64,000 nucleotides of DNA from Bradyrhizobium sediminis (GTDB lineage: Bacteria; Pseudomonadota; Alphaproteobacteria; Rhizobiales; Xanthobacteraceae). The DNA is taken from positions 744,001 through 808,000 of the forward strand of contig NZ_CP076135.1 in the NCBI RefSeq assembly GCF_018736105.1. Direction: 5' to 3'. Position numbers and translations under genes: made by a program. Below the pieces are notes generated by a model. The model saw only the letters and a program-made list of their open reading frames with translations. It was not told the DNA's origin and searched no databases. Shown here piece after piece: positions 34,165 to 43,590 of this stretch (its first letter is position 1; every line of letters starts with the position of its first letter).

Positions 34165-35112
34165 ATGACAACTGTGGTTCCGATCATGCCCGTGCGCCTG
34201 TTCCTGTCCTCCGGCGATTTGATGGCCGACCGGCGGTTCGATTTTGCGCGCGATCTGCAGCTGAAGGGCGATCTCGCCGCCGCCGCCGATCTGTTGCTGC
34301 AGGCGACCGAGCTTGCGCCGAACTTTGCTTCGGCCTGGTTCACGCTCGGCGAAATCCGCGAGCGGCTCGGCGAGCGCGAGGCGGCGATCGAGGCCTTTCG
34401 AAAGGCGCAAATAGCCGACCCCGACGACCGGCACGGCGCCGGCCTGCGGCTGATGCTGTCGGGCGCGGAACAGCTATCGGCGATGCCGCAGGCCTATGTG
34501 CGGGCGCTGTTCGATCAATATGCGCCGAAATTCGAGACGGCATTGGTCGACGATCTCGGCTATCGCGGCCCGGCGCTGTTGTTCAAAGCCGTGCTGGCGG
34601 CGCGCGCTGCCGTCCGCAAGCCCGCCTTCTTCAAGCGCGCCATTGATCTCGGCTGCGGCACGGGCTTGGCGGCCTCCGCCTTCGCCAGGGAGGTCGACCA
34701 TTTCACCGGCATCGACCTGTCGCCGCGCATGATCGAGCGGGCGCGCGCCACCGGGCTCTATGCCGAGCTCGAGGTGGGCGAGATGCTGCAAGGCCTGCGC
34801 GGCAAGCCCGCCGCCGGCGCCGATCTCATTCTCGCCGCCGACGCCATGGTCTATGTCGCGGATCTCGCGCCGCTGTTGCGCGAGGCGAGGCGCGTGCTGG
34901 TGCCCGGCGGCCTGCTGGCCTTCACCGTCGAGACCCATCGCGGCGATGGCGTCATCCTCGGCGAGGGCCTGCGCTATGCGCACGGCGTCGACTATGTGCG
35001 TGCGTCGATCGCCGATGCCGGCCTCGTGCTGTCGCGGCTGGAAGACCTGTCGGCGCGCAATGAGGACAACGAGCCGGTGCCCGGCCTGGTCGTGGTCGCG
35101 GCGAACGGCTGA
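34165..35112 (+). CDS. TPR-linked SAM-dependent methyltransferase
   Basis: 315 residues. The N-terminal third contains TPR-like helices (DLQLKGDLAAAADLLLQATELAPNFASAWFTLGEIRERLGEREAAIEAFRKAQ). The methyltransferase core follows: KRAIDLGCGTGLAASAFAREVDHFTGIDLSPRMIERARATGLY (motif I and the acidic loop), LILAADAMVYVADLAPLLREARRVLVPGGLLAFTVE (motifs II/III). Target unknown. Starts at ATG 34165 or 34189 are both possible. Its neighbours do not suggest a pathway. Confidence 0.88.
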   Translation: MTTVVPIMPVRLFLSSGDLMADRRFDFARDLQLKGDLAAAADLLLQATELAPNFASAWFTLGEIRERLGEREAAIEAFRKAQIADPDDRHGAGLRLMLSGAEQLSAMPQAYVRALFDQYAPKFETALVDDLGYRGPALLFKAVLAARAAVRKPAFFKRAIDLGCGTGLAASAFAREVDHFTGIDLSPRMIERARATGLYAELEVGEMLQGLRGKPAAGADLILAADAMVYVADLAPLLREARRVLVPGGLLAFTVETHRGDGVILGEGLRYAHGVDYVRASIADAGLVLSRLEDLSARNEDNEPVPGLVVVAANG

Positions 35113-35245
35113 CGTCTGGTTGGCACAGCCTCGAAGCATGCGCCGGAACAGGGCGGCATTGCGTCGCAAGCTCTTGCCTGACATGCCGGAATGGCAGATC
35201 AAGGCAGCTGCCCTCAAACAAGAACAATAGTTCCGGGAGAAAAAA

Positions 35246-36475
35246 ATGAAGAACAAACAGACACGGCGCGAATTCGGCGCCACCGCGCTTTCCGCGATCG
35301 CAGCCTCCGTCCTGCCCGCGCCCTATGTCTGGGCGGCGGAGAAGAAATACGACGTCGGCGCGAGCGACACCGAAATCAAGCTCGGCCAGACCGTGCCGCA
35401 CAGCGGCCCCGGCTCGCTCTATGGCGTGCTGGGGCGGGTCGGCGAGGCCTATTTCCAGATGCTGAACGAAAAGGGCGGCATCAACGGGCGCAAGGTCAAG
35501 TTCCTCACCATGGACGACGCCTACAGCGCGCCGAAATGCGTCGAGGCGACGCGACGGCTGGTCGAGCAGGAAGAAGTGCTGGCGCTGTTCGGCTCGCTCG
35601 GCACCGCGCCGCAGACCGCGGTGCATAAATATCTCAACTCGAAGGGCGTGCCGCAGCTTCTGCTCAACACCGGCGCGTCGAAATGGAACGATCCGAAGAA
35701 TTTCAAATGGACCATGGCGGGCCTGCCGCTGTATCCGACCGAAGCGCGGATTCTCGCCAAACATGTCGTTGCCGCGAAGCCGAATGCGAAGGTCGGCATT
35801 CTCTACCAGAACGACGATTTCGGCCGCGACTTCCTCGGGCCGTTCAAGAAGGTGCTGGAGGAAGCCGGCGGCACCGCCAAGGTGATCATGGAGCAGACCT
35901 ACGATCTGACCGAGCCGACCATCGATTCCCAGCTCATCAATCTTTCGAAGTCCGGCGCGGATGTCTTTTACAACATCAGCACCGGCAAGGCGTCGTCGCA
36001 GTCGATCCGCAAGGTCGCCGAACTCGGCTGGAAGCCGCTGCACCTGCTGTCCGCCGGCTCGACCGGACGTTCCATCCTGAGCGCGGCGGGCCTGGAGAAC
36101 GCCACCGGCATCGTCGCCATCCGCTATGCCAAGGAAGTCGGCGTGCCGCGCTGGGTGAAGGATCCCGACGTCATGGCGTTCGAGGAATTGCGCAAGAAGT
36201 ATCTGCCCAATGTCGATCCGGACAACACCATCGCCTTTGCCGGCTACGGCCAGGTGGCGTCGATGGCCGAAATCCTGCGCCGCTGCGGCGACGACCTGAC
36301 CCGCGCCAACGTCTTGAAGCAGGCCTCCAGCCTCAACGGCTTCCATTCGCCCTACATGCTGGACGGCGTGACCTACAGCTACACCCCCGACAACTACACG
36401 CCGATGAAGACGCTCTACATCTCCACCTTCAACGGCAAGGACTGGGATATTTCCGACAAGCCGGTCACGGAATAA
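35246..36475 (+). CDS. Branched-chain-amino-acid-type ABC solute-binding protein
   Basis: 409 residues with a twin-arginine-like signal (TRREFGATALSAIAASVLPAPYVWA). The mature part EIKLGQTVPHSGPGSLYGVLGRVGEAYFQMLNEKGGINGRKVKFLTMDDAYSAPKCVEATRRLVEQE is the Leu/Ile/Val-binding-protein family (type 1 periplasmic fold). It binds a small solute for an ABC transporter; ligand not predictable (aromatics and amides are common in this group). No permease or ATPase gene is adjacent. A strong GGGAG ribosome-binding site precedes the ATG. Confidence 0.92.
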   Translation: MKNKQTRREFGATALSAIAASVLPAPYVWAAEKKYDVGASDTEIKLGQTVPHSGPGSLYGVLGRVGEAYFQMLNEKGGINGRKVKFLTMDDAYSAPKCVEATRRLVEQEEVLALFGSLGTAPQTAVHKYLNSKGVPQLLLNTGASKWNDPKNFKWTMAGLPLYPTEARILAKHVVAAKPNAKVGILYQNDDFGRDFLGPFKKVLEEAGGTAKVIMEQTYDLTEPTIDSQLINLSKSGADVFYNISTGKASSQSIRKVAELGWKPLHLLSAGSTGRSILSAAGLENATGIVAIRYAKEVGVPRWVKDPDVMAFEELRKKYLPNVDPDNTIAFAGYGQVASMAEILRRCGDDLTRANVLKQASSLNGFHSPYMLDGVTYSYTPDNYTPMKTLYISTFNGKDWDISDKPVTE

Positions 36476-36492
36476 GCGGACGGTGTCGATCT

Positions 36493-36693
36493 CCCTCGCC
36501 CCGCTCTTGCGGGGCCGAGACGAGCGAAGCTCGCTCTTAGAGGGTTGGGGTGAGGGGCTTCTCTCCACGGACGGAGTTCGCGGAAAGTGCCCCTCACCCG
36601 GCGCTAGGCGATAGCCGAAGCTTGGCTTCGGCGTTCTTTCTAAGGACGGCCGCCGAAGGCGGCCTGTGCTCTCCCCGCAAGCGGGGCGAGGTG
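36493..36693. repeat. Complex intergenic inverted repeat, CCTCGCCCCGC type
   Basis: CTCGCCCCGCTCTTGCGGGGC at the left and CTCCCCGCAAGCGGGGCGAG at the right are inverted copies. Between them are GAGCGAAGCTCGCTC, CCCCTCACCC/GGGGTGAGGGG, CCGAAGCTTGGCTTCGG and GCCGCCGAAGGCGGC hairpins. About 200 nt without coding potential, just upstream of the helicase. Confidence 0.8.
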
Positions 36694-36749
36694 AATTGCG
36701 TCTGCTGCCGCCCTCGACGAACCGGCCGCAACGGCTTACCTCTTGGGCT

Positions 36750-39407
36750 GTGCCGCCCCATATTCTCAACCCATCCCCGGCCGAGCCGGACGCGCTGTTG
36801 CCGGACCGTTTCGTCGAATGGTTCGCATCCCGCGGATGGTCGCCCCGTGAACATCAGCTCGCATTGCTCGCCAAGGCCCGCGCCGACGCTTCCGCGCTGC
36901 TGATCGCACCGACCGGCGCCGGCAAGACACTGGCGGGATTCCTGCCGACGCTGGTGGAGCTATCGGCTCCCGCTGCCTCATCGCCGATGCGCTCTTCTTC
37001 CCTCCCCCCGCTACGCGCTGCGCGCGCGGGGGGAGGGGAGAGCAGCGTGGTTGTCGCGCCAGCACTGCCCCGCAGCCTCATCTCCACCGGCCGCAGCCTG
37101 CAACGCAGCCGCGGCCTCCACACTCTCTACATCTCGCCGCTGAAAGCGCTCGCGGTCGACATCGCGCGCAACCTGGAGACGCCGATCGCCGAGATGGGTC
37201 TGCCGATCAAGGTCGAGACCCGCACCGGCGACACGCCGGTGTCGCGGCGGCAGCGGCAGCGGCGCTATCCGCCGGATATCCTGCTCACCACGCCCGAACA
37301 ACTGGCGCTGCTGTTGTCGTCCGACGATGCGCCGTTTCTGTTTTCGCAGCTCAGGCGCATCGTGCTCGATGAGTTGCATGCGCTGGTGACCTCCAAGCGC
37401 GGCGATCTCTTGTCACTCGGCCTGGCGCGGCTATGGCGGCTGGCGCCGCAGCTGCGCGCGATCGGACTGTCCGCCACCGTCGCCGAGCCGGAATCGCTGG
37501 CGCGGTTTCTGGTGCCGCAGCGCGACCGCAACAGCGAAGCCGCCGACATCGTCGTCGCCGGCGGTGCGGCAGCGCCGATCGTCGAAATGCTCGACACCAA
37601 AGAGCGCCTGCCATGGGCCGGCCATTCGGCGCGCCACGCGCTGAACGAGGTCTACGACCTGATCAAGGCCAACAGGACCACGCTGGTGTTCGTCAACACC
37701 CGCAGCCAGGCCGAGATGCTGTTTCAGGATCTGTGGCGGATGAACGACGATGGGCTGGCGATCGCGCTGCATCACGGCTCGCTCGACGTCGCGCAGCGCC
37801 GCAAGGTCGAGGACGCGATGGCGGCGGGCAGGCTACGCGGCGTGGTCTGCACCTCGTCGCTCGACCTCGGCGTCGACTGGGGCGACGTCGATCTCGTCAT
37901 CAATATCGGCGCGCCGAAGGGCGCTTCGCGGCTGATGCAGCGCATCGGCCGCGCCAACCACCGCATCGACGAAGCCTCGCGCGCCGTTCTTGTTCCGGCC
38001 AACCGCTTCGAGGTGCTGGAATGCCGCGTCGCCATCGACGCGGTGGCGGAGAACGCGCAGGACACCCCGCCGCTGCGGTCAGGCGCGCTCGACGTGCTGG
38101 CGCAGCATGTGCTCGGCCGCGCCTGCGGCGAACCGTTCCTGTCCGACGAACTCTACGAAGAGGTGCTGACGGCGGCGCCCTATTCCGGTCTTACGCGGAC
38201 CGATTTCGACGACGTCGTCGATTTCGTCGCCTCCGGCGGCTATGCGCTGAAGACCTATGAGCGCTTCGCCCGCATCAAGCAGGACAAGCAGGGCCGCTGG
38301 CGCGTGACCAATCCGAGGGTGCGGCAAAGCTACCGTCTCAATGTCGGCACCATCGTCGAGGAGTCCATGCTGAAGGTGCGGCTGGTGCGTTCGCGCGGTG
38401 CAAAAGGAAACACCGGATCGACCGGCGCGCTCGGGCGCGGCGGCCGGATGCTGGGCGAGATCGAGGAATATTTCATCGAGGGGCTGGTGGTCGGCGACAC
38501 CTTTGTGTTCGGCGGCGAGGTGGTGCGCTATGAGGCCCTCGCCGAAGATCAGGTCTATGTCTCCCGCGCCAACGACAAGGATGCGAAGGTGCCGTCCTAT
38601 ATGGGCGGCAAGTTTCCGCTCTCGACCTATCTCGCCGAACGCGTCCGCAACCTGCTGGCCGACAGGCGTGCGTGGAAAGCCTTGCCGGACCAGGTGCGCG
38701 ACTGGCTGTCGCTGCAGGCGCGTCTGTCGCGCGTTCCCGGCACCCGCGAACTGGTGGTGGAAACGTTCCCCCGCGCCGACAAGCATTATCTCGTCTGCTA
38801 TCCCTTCGAAGGCCGGCTGGCGCATCAGACCCTCGGCATGCTGCTGACGCGGCGGCTGGAGCGCGGCCGCGCCCGGCCGCTCGGCTTCGTCGCCAATGAA
38901 TATGCGCTGGCGGTGTGGGGGCTCGGCGACATGTCGTTCATGATCCGGCAGGGCAAGCTCGATCTCGACGCGCTGTTCGATCCGGACATGCTGGGCGACG
39001 ATCTCGAGGCATGGTTGGCGGAATCCGCATTGATGAAGCGCACCTTCCGCACCTGCGCCATCATTTCCGGGCTGATCGCCCGGCGCTTCACCGGCGAGGA
39101 AAAGACCCGGCGTCAGGTGCTGTTCTCGACCGACCTGATCTACGACGTGCTGCGCAAGCACCAGCCCGACCATGTACTGCTGCGCGCCGCGCGCGCCGAT
39201 GCCGCCACCGGGCTGCTCGATGTCAGGCGGCTCAGTGATATGCTGTTGCGAATCAAGGGGCGAATCATCCACCGGGAACTGGACCGGATATCGCCGCTAG
39301 CGGTGCCCGTGATGCTGGAAATCGGCCGCGAAGCGGTTTATGGCGAAGCATCCGACGAACTGCTGGCGGAAGCCGCCGAAGAACTCGTCAAAGAGGCGAC
39401 TGGATAG
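36750..39407 (+). CDS. Ligase-associated DNA-damage-response DEXH-box helicase (Lhr family)
   Basis: 885 residues. Walker A APTGAGKT (K59), then YISPLKALAVDIARNL (Ia), LLTTPEQLALLLS (Ib), LDELHAL (II, DELH), GLSATVAEP (III), then TLVFVNTRSQAEMLFQ (IV), VCTSSLDLGVDWGDVDLVINIGAPKG (V) and QRIGRANHR (VI). The C-terminal Lhr core follows. It belongs to the helicase type that accompanies a DNA ligase, exonuclease and PdeM in DNA repair; PdeM is next, but ligase and exonuclease are not in this window. Start GTG 36750. Between motifs I and Ia there is an unusual insertion (residues about 72-110) encoded by a palindrome. Confidence 0.92.
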   Translation: MPPHILNPSPAEPDALLPDRFVEWFASRGWSPREHQLALLAKARADASALLIAPTGAGKTLAGFLPTLVELSAPAASSPMRSSSLPPLRAARAGGGESSVVVAPALPRSLISTGRSLQRSRGLHTLYISPLKALAVDIARNLETPIAEMGLPIKVETRTGDTPVSRRQRQRRYPPDILLTTPEQLALLLSSDDAPFLFSQLRRIVLDELHALVTSKRGDLLSLGLARLWRLAPQLRAIGLSATVAEPESLARFLVPQRDRNSEAADIVVAGGAAAPIVEMLDTKERLPWAGHSARHALNEVYDLIKANRTTLVFVNTRSQAEMLFQDLWRMNDDGLAIALHHGSLDVAQRRKVEDAMAAGRLRGVVCTSSLDLGVDWGDVDLVINIGAPKGASRLMQRIGRANHRIDEASRAVLVPANRFEVLECRVAIDAVAENAQDTPPLRSGALDVLAQHVLGRACGEPFLSDELYEEVLTAAPYSGLTRTDFDDVVDFVASGGYALKTYERFARIKQDKQGRWRVTNPRVRQSYRLNVGTIVEESMLKVRLVRSRGAKGNTGSTGALGRGGRMLGEIEEYFIEGLVVGDTFVFGGEVVRYEALAEDQVYVSRANDKDAKVPSYMGGKFPLSTYLAERVRNLLADRRAWKALPDQVRDWLSLQARLSRVPGTRELVVETFPRADKHYLVCYPFEGRLAHQTLGMLLTRRLERGRARPLGFVANEYALAVWGLGDMSFMIRQGKLDLDALFDPDMLGDDLEAWLAESALMKRTFRTCAIISGLIARRFTGEEKTRRQVLFSTDLIYDVLRKHQPDHVLLRAARADAATGLLDVRRLSDMLLRIKGRIIHRELDRISPLAVPVMLEIGREAVYGEASDELLAEAAEELVKEATG
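36997..37040. repeat. Palindromic element within the helicase reading frame
   Basis: Two 15-nt arms (36997-37011 and 37026-37040) are inverted copies with one mismatch (CTTCCCTCCCCCCGC against GCGGGGGGAGGGGAG). The element has the look of the intergenic palindromes nearby but is read through in frame, encoding SSSLPPLRAARAGGGESS-type sequence. Confidence 0.8.
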
Positions 39408-39410
39408 AAC

Positions 39411-40142
39411 GTGACGGCCCGCGCGCAAATCCTCGACGATGAACCGGCCGCGCGCGTCGCCACCGTCGATGTCGCCGGCGCGACTTTGGTCGTCGCCGGC
39501 GCGACTTTGGTCGCCGATCTCTCCGGCGCACTGTTCTGGGAAGAGCAGGGCCTGCTCGTGGTCTCCGACCTGCATCTGGAAAAAGGCTCCAGCTTCGCCA
39601 CGCGCGGCGTGCTGCTGCCGCCCTATGACACCGCAGCGACCCTCGGCCGCCTCGCAGGCGTGATCGCGCGGCACGATCCGCGCATGGTGATCGCGCTCGG
39701 CGACAGTTTCCATGACCGCGACGCCCACGACCGGCTGTCCGCAACCGACCGCGACGTCCTCACCGGGTTGCAGGCGCGGCGCGACTGGATCTGGATATCA
39801 GGCAATCACGACCCGGCGCTGCCGTCCGGTCTAGGCGGCGTGGTCGCCGAGGAAGTCGCGATCGGCCCGATCATGTTTCGTCACGAACCATCAGGGGCTT
39901 TGGGTGAAATCGCCGGCCATCTGCATCCCAAGGCGCGGGTGTCGGCGCGCGGCCGTTCGATGGAGCGGCGTTGTTTCGCCTGCGACGGCGAGCGCGCCGT
40001 GATGCCGGCGTTCGGCGCCTATACCGGAGGCCTGAGCATCCGCGATGAAGCGTTTGCGAAGATTTTCGGTACGCCCGGGTTCATGGCGCATGTGCTCGGC
40101 GATAACAGGCTGCACGCGATCGCAGCGTCGCGCTGTTACTGA
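39411..40142 (+). CDS. pdeM: Ligase-associated DNA-damage-response endonuclease PdeM
   Basis: 243 residues, calcineurin-like metallophosphoesterase. Metal motifs: LVVSDLHLEKGSSFA (D-x-H), MVIALGDSFHDRDAH (GD), WISGNHDPALP (GNHD), and AGHLHPKARV (GH-x-H). The GTG start lies 3 bp after the helicase stop, so the two form an operon. PdeM is the phosphodiesterase member of the helicase-ligase-exonuclease-PdeM repair set. An in-frame 21-bp tandem duplication (VAGATLV twice) sits near residues 21-34, before the catalytic domain. Confidence 0.93.
   Translation: MTARAQILDDEPAARVATVDVAGATLVVAGATLVADLSGALFWEEQGLLVVSDLHLEKGSSFATRGVLLPPYDTAATLGRLAGVIARHDPRMVIALGDSFHDRDAHDRLSATDRDVLTGLQARRDWIWISGNHDPALPSGLGGVVAEEVAIGPIMFRHEPSGALGEIAGHLHPKARVSARGRSMERRCFACDGERAVMPAFGAYTGGLSIRDEAFAKIFGTPGFMAHVLGDNRLHAIAASRCY
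39471..39512 (+). repeat. 21-bp tandem duplication inside pdeM
   Basis: 39471-39491 and 39492-39512 are identical (unit begins GTCGCCGGCGCGAC and ends TTTGGTC). They encode VAGATLV twice, keeping the frame. Such a perfect repeat is probably a recent slippage event. Confidence 0.95.
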
Positions 40143-40209
40143 GAGAACGGGATGCAAGCGCTCGCGGTCCCGAGTTTTCTGTACGAGATCGGCGCCATGG
40201 TCCTGGGGA

Positions 40210-42690
40210 TCACCTGGCAGCCTTGAATGTTTCAAGCCGCTCATCTGCCGTGATCGCTGCCCGTAGCTCCGCAATCAATTTCTTGCACGTGGTTAGATGG
40301 CGCTCCTCCACATCCAGAATCCGGAGAAATCCTCGTTTCTTTAATGCCGCTATCGCGGCTGGGGACTGGGATTCGGAGCCGGCCGCCTCGGAAACGATAT
40401 CGATCAGACGGTCAATGGCATGCAAGCGGCCGAGCAGGTAGTCATTCTCGCGGTAGGCGCGCGACAAGAACGCGGCAGATTGACTGAACGCAGTGCCCTT
40501 TAGCTGAAACGTCCCCAGTCTGTTGATGCCGGCGGCGTCCTGGGCACTGATACGGTCAATCCGGACCTCGTTGAATTCCCCCGCCTCCCGCCACGGCATC
40601 ACGGGAAATGTCACAACGTCCCAGAACGGAAACCCGAGATGATTCACGAGCACCTCGTGCCTCGCAAGGGCGGGCCACCCATCGGTTTCGGCAAGAAGAA
40701 CGTCAATGTCCGACGTGCTGGCTTTGAGATCGATATCCGAGCCGAGGCGCTCGATGAGCACATCAATCCGATCCCTGTGTCGCGCGGCAAAGGACTGTGC
40801 ATACTTGCCTATCTGTCCGACTTCAGTCGGAGACGGCCCTGTCCGAAAGATATCCTCGACCAGATTGCAGGTCGTTGCATTGATGGAGGTGGCGGCCTCT
40901 CTTTGCTCCAGTGCGTCCGCGCATTCATAGAACTTGCGTTTCAAGCGGTCGACGCTGGCGGTCTCCAGGCCCTCGAACTCTCCTGAACCCAGCATCTGGG
41001 AAAGGCGGTTCTGACCTTCGATCAGGAAACGAAGCCTGCGCTTTCGATAACCCACGTCAAACGCTAGTAGAAAGCTGATCCACTTCGGGGTGTCGGAGCC
41101 TGCGGCGGCTTCCGCCTGCAAGGATCGGCCATCTGCGGGCTCGTAGGTCACGCCGGCCTGGATTGCCCAGGCGTCTATGATTTCCGCAATTGACCGCGCG
41201 AAGGGCGATTCCGGACGAACGCCGCGGATCTCCATGATCAGTCGGCTGACGAAGTCGCGCACCGAGGCGAGTTTCAGGCGCACATAGGCATCGTATGCGA
41301 AACCCGCGTCGCGGGCGGCCTTGATATTTGCCTGCTCGCGCCAGCCGCGAATTTGATCTTCGCTGCTTGGTTCGCGATCGGTGGTCATGACCTCTGCGAC
41401 CAGCCGGCGGATATTCGGCCGCGCGCTGTCGACGATCGCCCTGAGTCGACGCACCTGTTCGTTGTAATGACCTATCCAGCTGAGTTCGTCGGTCACGGGT
41501 TGGGACAGCGGAATCTCGGACAGCGCACCTTTCAGCGTCGGAAAAAATCCCGGCAGACCGTGATGCACGGCCAGCCCCGCGGGTGTGGGGTTGGGATCAA
41601 CGTAGACTACCCGTCGATCTACCTCACGATATGCGGCGCGGCCTCGGATGGCGTTGACCGCTTCGCGAAAGGGATGACTGCTCAAAACACTGCCATCGAT
41701 GAACGGAACAGAAGCCGCGTCGACATTCATCTGCGCGTAGTTGTCGAAATTCCGCGCAATGAACTCTGCGCGGCGCGGCCAGGCAATGGAGCGGTTCCTG
41801 AGAAGCTCATCGACCTCCAGAATGCGCGCTGGCGGAAATGCTCCCGGAATTGATGACGTCGCGCGCGCGGCGAAAGCCAGTGCAGGCGCATTGGTCATTT
41901 CAAAATCGCTCTCGATGGCTCCGCTTTGACGCCTCCGATATCTGAAATGGAGGTGGTGACGGTGTTCGCGCTCGTGAATGATCGGAGGATTGTGAATCTG
42001 CATGGTTCGCTGGTGACCGTTGAAGTCAGTCAGGGTCACGAACAAATCGAGGCCTTGGCCTGAAGGAAGCAGAGAGGCCCTCTCTCCCCGTGGCGTTCCC
42101 ATGGCAGCAACCGCGTCGTACATCAGAGCGGTCATCTTCAGGCCGTCGAATGGAGGCTCGAACCATCGAGATCGCATGAACAGCGATAGCTTGGAACGCA
42201 CCTCCAGGTCGCTGAGCAGTCCTCTGCCCATCAGACCAGCGGCCCAGAACAGCGGCCGAAGAATCCACTTGCTCGATATGTGTGCCTTCGCTTCCGATGC
42301 CAGCAGCTCGGTGACATCGGCATTCTCAAGCCAGAGCTCGCGGAGCCGACCCATGGGCAGGTCATGACTCAACGCCCGCGCCAGCATGATGCCGTTGATT
42401 CCGCCCGCGGAGGCTCCCGCGATGATGTCAACGATGACTCGCAGATCGACTGTCCGGCCGATATCGCGCAGGAGATCGAAATAGATCGCTTCAGTGTCAA
42501 ATTCGGGATCGGAGCGGTCGCGAACATCGAAGAACCCGGCGGTCGAGCGCTCTTCCCGGACGATGATGGTATGAAGGGCGCTGGACGCCCTGACGAGCTT
42601 CAGAATCTCCTTGGTGACCCCATGCATATAGATGGCCAGCGAGGCGCCTCCGAAGCAAACGAGCGCTATGCGGAGTTCCTTTTCGCGCAA
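40210..42690 (-). CDS. Patatin-like phospholipase protein (TIGR03607/DUF3376 type)
   Basis: 826 residues. The N-terminal patatin domain shows the oxyanion loop VCFGGASLAIYMHGVTKEI, the nucleophile elbow GASAGG (S94) and the catalytic aspartate in FIDGSV (D332). A long C-terminal region with DEFS-like helical text and DUF3376-type segments follows, as in the large patatin-like proteins found sporadically across bacteria. Probably an acyl hydrolase; substrate and partners unknown. Start TTG 42690 after a GAGGGGG ribosome-binding site; no better ATG. Its codon use and GC look lower than neighbours, suggesting acquisition. Confidence 0.85.
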   Translation of the reverse strand: MREKELRIALVCFGGASLAIYMHGVTKEILKLVRASSALHTIIVREERSTAGFFDVRDRSDPEFDTEAIYFDLLRDIGRTVDLRVIVDIIAGASAGGINGIMLARALSHDLPMGRLRELWLENADVTELLASEAKAHISSKWILRPLFWAAGLMGRGLLSDLEVRSKLSLFMRSRWFEPPFDGLKMTALMYDAVAAMGTPRGERASLLPSGQGLDLFVTLTDFNGHQRTMQIHNPPIIHEREHRHHLHFRYRRRQSGAIESDFEMTNAPALAFAARATSSIPGAFPPARILEVDELLRNRSIAWPRRAEFIARNFDNYAQMNVDAASVPFIDGSVLSSHPFREAVNAIRGRAAYREVDRRVVYVDPNPTPAGLAVHHGLPGFFPTLKGALSEIPLSQPVTDELSWIGHYNEQVRRLRAIVDSARPNIRRLVAEVMTTDREPSSEDQIRGWREQANIKAARDAGFAYDAYVRLKLASVRDFVSRLIMEIRGVRPESPFARSIAEIIDAWAIQAGVTYEPADGRSLQAEAAAGSDTPKWISFLLAFDVGYRKRRLRFLIEGQNRLSQMLGSGEFEGLETASVDRLKRKFYECADALEQREAATSINATTCNLVEDIFRTGPSPTEVGQIGKYAQSFAARHRDRIDVLIERLGSDIDLKASTSDIDVLLAETDGWPALARHEVLVNHLGFPFWDVVTFPVMPWREAGEFNEVRIDRISAQDAAGINRLGTFQLKGTAFSQSAAFLSRAYRENDYLLGRLHAIDRLIDIVSEAAGSESQSPAAIAALKKRGFLRILDVEERHLTTCKKLIAELRAAITADERLETFKAAR

Positions 42691-42831
42691 GACTGGCCCC
42701 CTCGGGAAAGGATTTGGCGACTACAATAACAATAACTTGCTTGGATTGCGAAACGAAAACGGGAGGACCGTTTTCTGCGACGCAGGCAGATGTCGCGCCA
42801 CTTGCCTTGTGCGGTTCGCTGTCTTGCGGTC

Positions 42832-43590
42832 TCAGTGGCTTGCCGCTCGCACCCATTTGGCGATTTCGACGACCGGTGCGACCCAGATTTCGTTCTGAGC
42901 GGCCAAATGGTCCAGCAATCCATCGAGGGTCGACGGCTCGACAAACAAGCCATGCGTTCCCGATCCTATGCCGTGAAAGACCAGTATCAGCCAGCCGCCG
43001 CGGTCGCGCGTGATATCGATCGCATCGGTGAGAGCGGCGAGCGAAAGCCCGTCAGCCTGAAAACAACCAAGGTTCATCATATCGAGGTCGCGGGATACAA
43101 TGACCGGCTGGTCGGTCCGTCCGCCGCGCGCGGCGACGAAATCAGACCGGATCAGGCCGGCAATGGCGGTCTTGTTGGGCCAGCGGCCGAGATGCGTATC
43201 GTAACAGGTGTAGGCGTAGGTGCGCTCACCGAGACCGTCGATCAATTTCAGAAAGGCATTGGCGACCCGCACCTCCTGCTGGAATCGAATCGGCTCATAG
43301 CGCCGCAAATCGAAGGCTTTGTCGAGCCAGGTTCTGTGGGTGGCCTTGCGCCGGCAAGGGTGAAACAGGCTGTGGTTTCCCAGTTCGTGGCCGCGTGCCG
43401 CAAGCGCGCGCCAAGGCATCGGGTCGCTGCACGGGGCCATCGCGATATGGAGATAGAAGGTGCCGCGCATTCCCCGCGCTTCGAGCGCCGGGCCGGCCAG
43501 TTCGTGATGGACAGGAAGCGCATCGTCGAATGTGATCGACACCGCACATCGGCGTCCCGTCGGCCAGCAAGGCTTTTCCAAACGGTCCAT
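42832..43590 (-). CDS. Polysaccharide deacetylase family protein (NodB homology)
   Basis: 252 residues. VSITFDDALPVHHELAGPALEARGMRGTFYLH contains the TFDD metal motif, and ARGHELGNHSLFHP contains the H-x(4)-H metal ligands of the NodB/CE4 fold. A conserved closing motif is ILVFHGIGSGTHG. It removes acetyl groups from polysaccharide or related substrates; there is no signal peptide. Start ATG 43590 behind GAGAGGTG; a GTG further upstream is possible. It reads in the same direction as, and 140 bp upstream of, the patatin-like gene, so they may be co-expressed. Confidence 0.88.
   Translation of the reverse strand: MDRLEKPCWPTGRRCAVSITFDDALPVHHELAGPALEARGMRGTFYLHIAMAPCSDPMPWRALAARGHELGNHSLFHPCRRKATHRTWLDKAFDLRRYEPIRFQQEVRVANAFLKLIDGLGERTYAYTCYDTHLGRWPNKTAIAGLIRSDFVAARGGRTDQPVIVSRDLDMMNLGCFQADGLSLAALTDAIDITRDRGGWLILVFHGIGSGTHGLFVEPSTLDGLLDHLAAQNEIWVAPVVEIAKWVRAASH

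Noticed and set aside
40210..42690. CBASS/patatin (CapV-like) defence system
   Set aside because: There is a patatin domain but no adjacent CD-NTase or other CBASS component; the protein is also much longer than CapV. The nucleotidyltransferase at 60462 is far away and of a different family.
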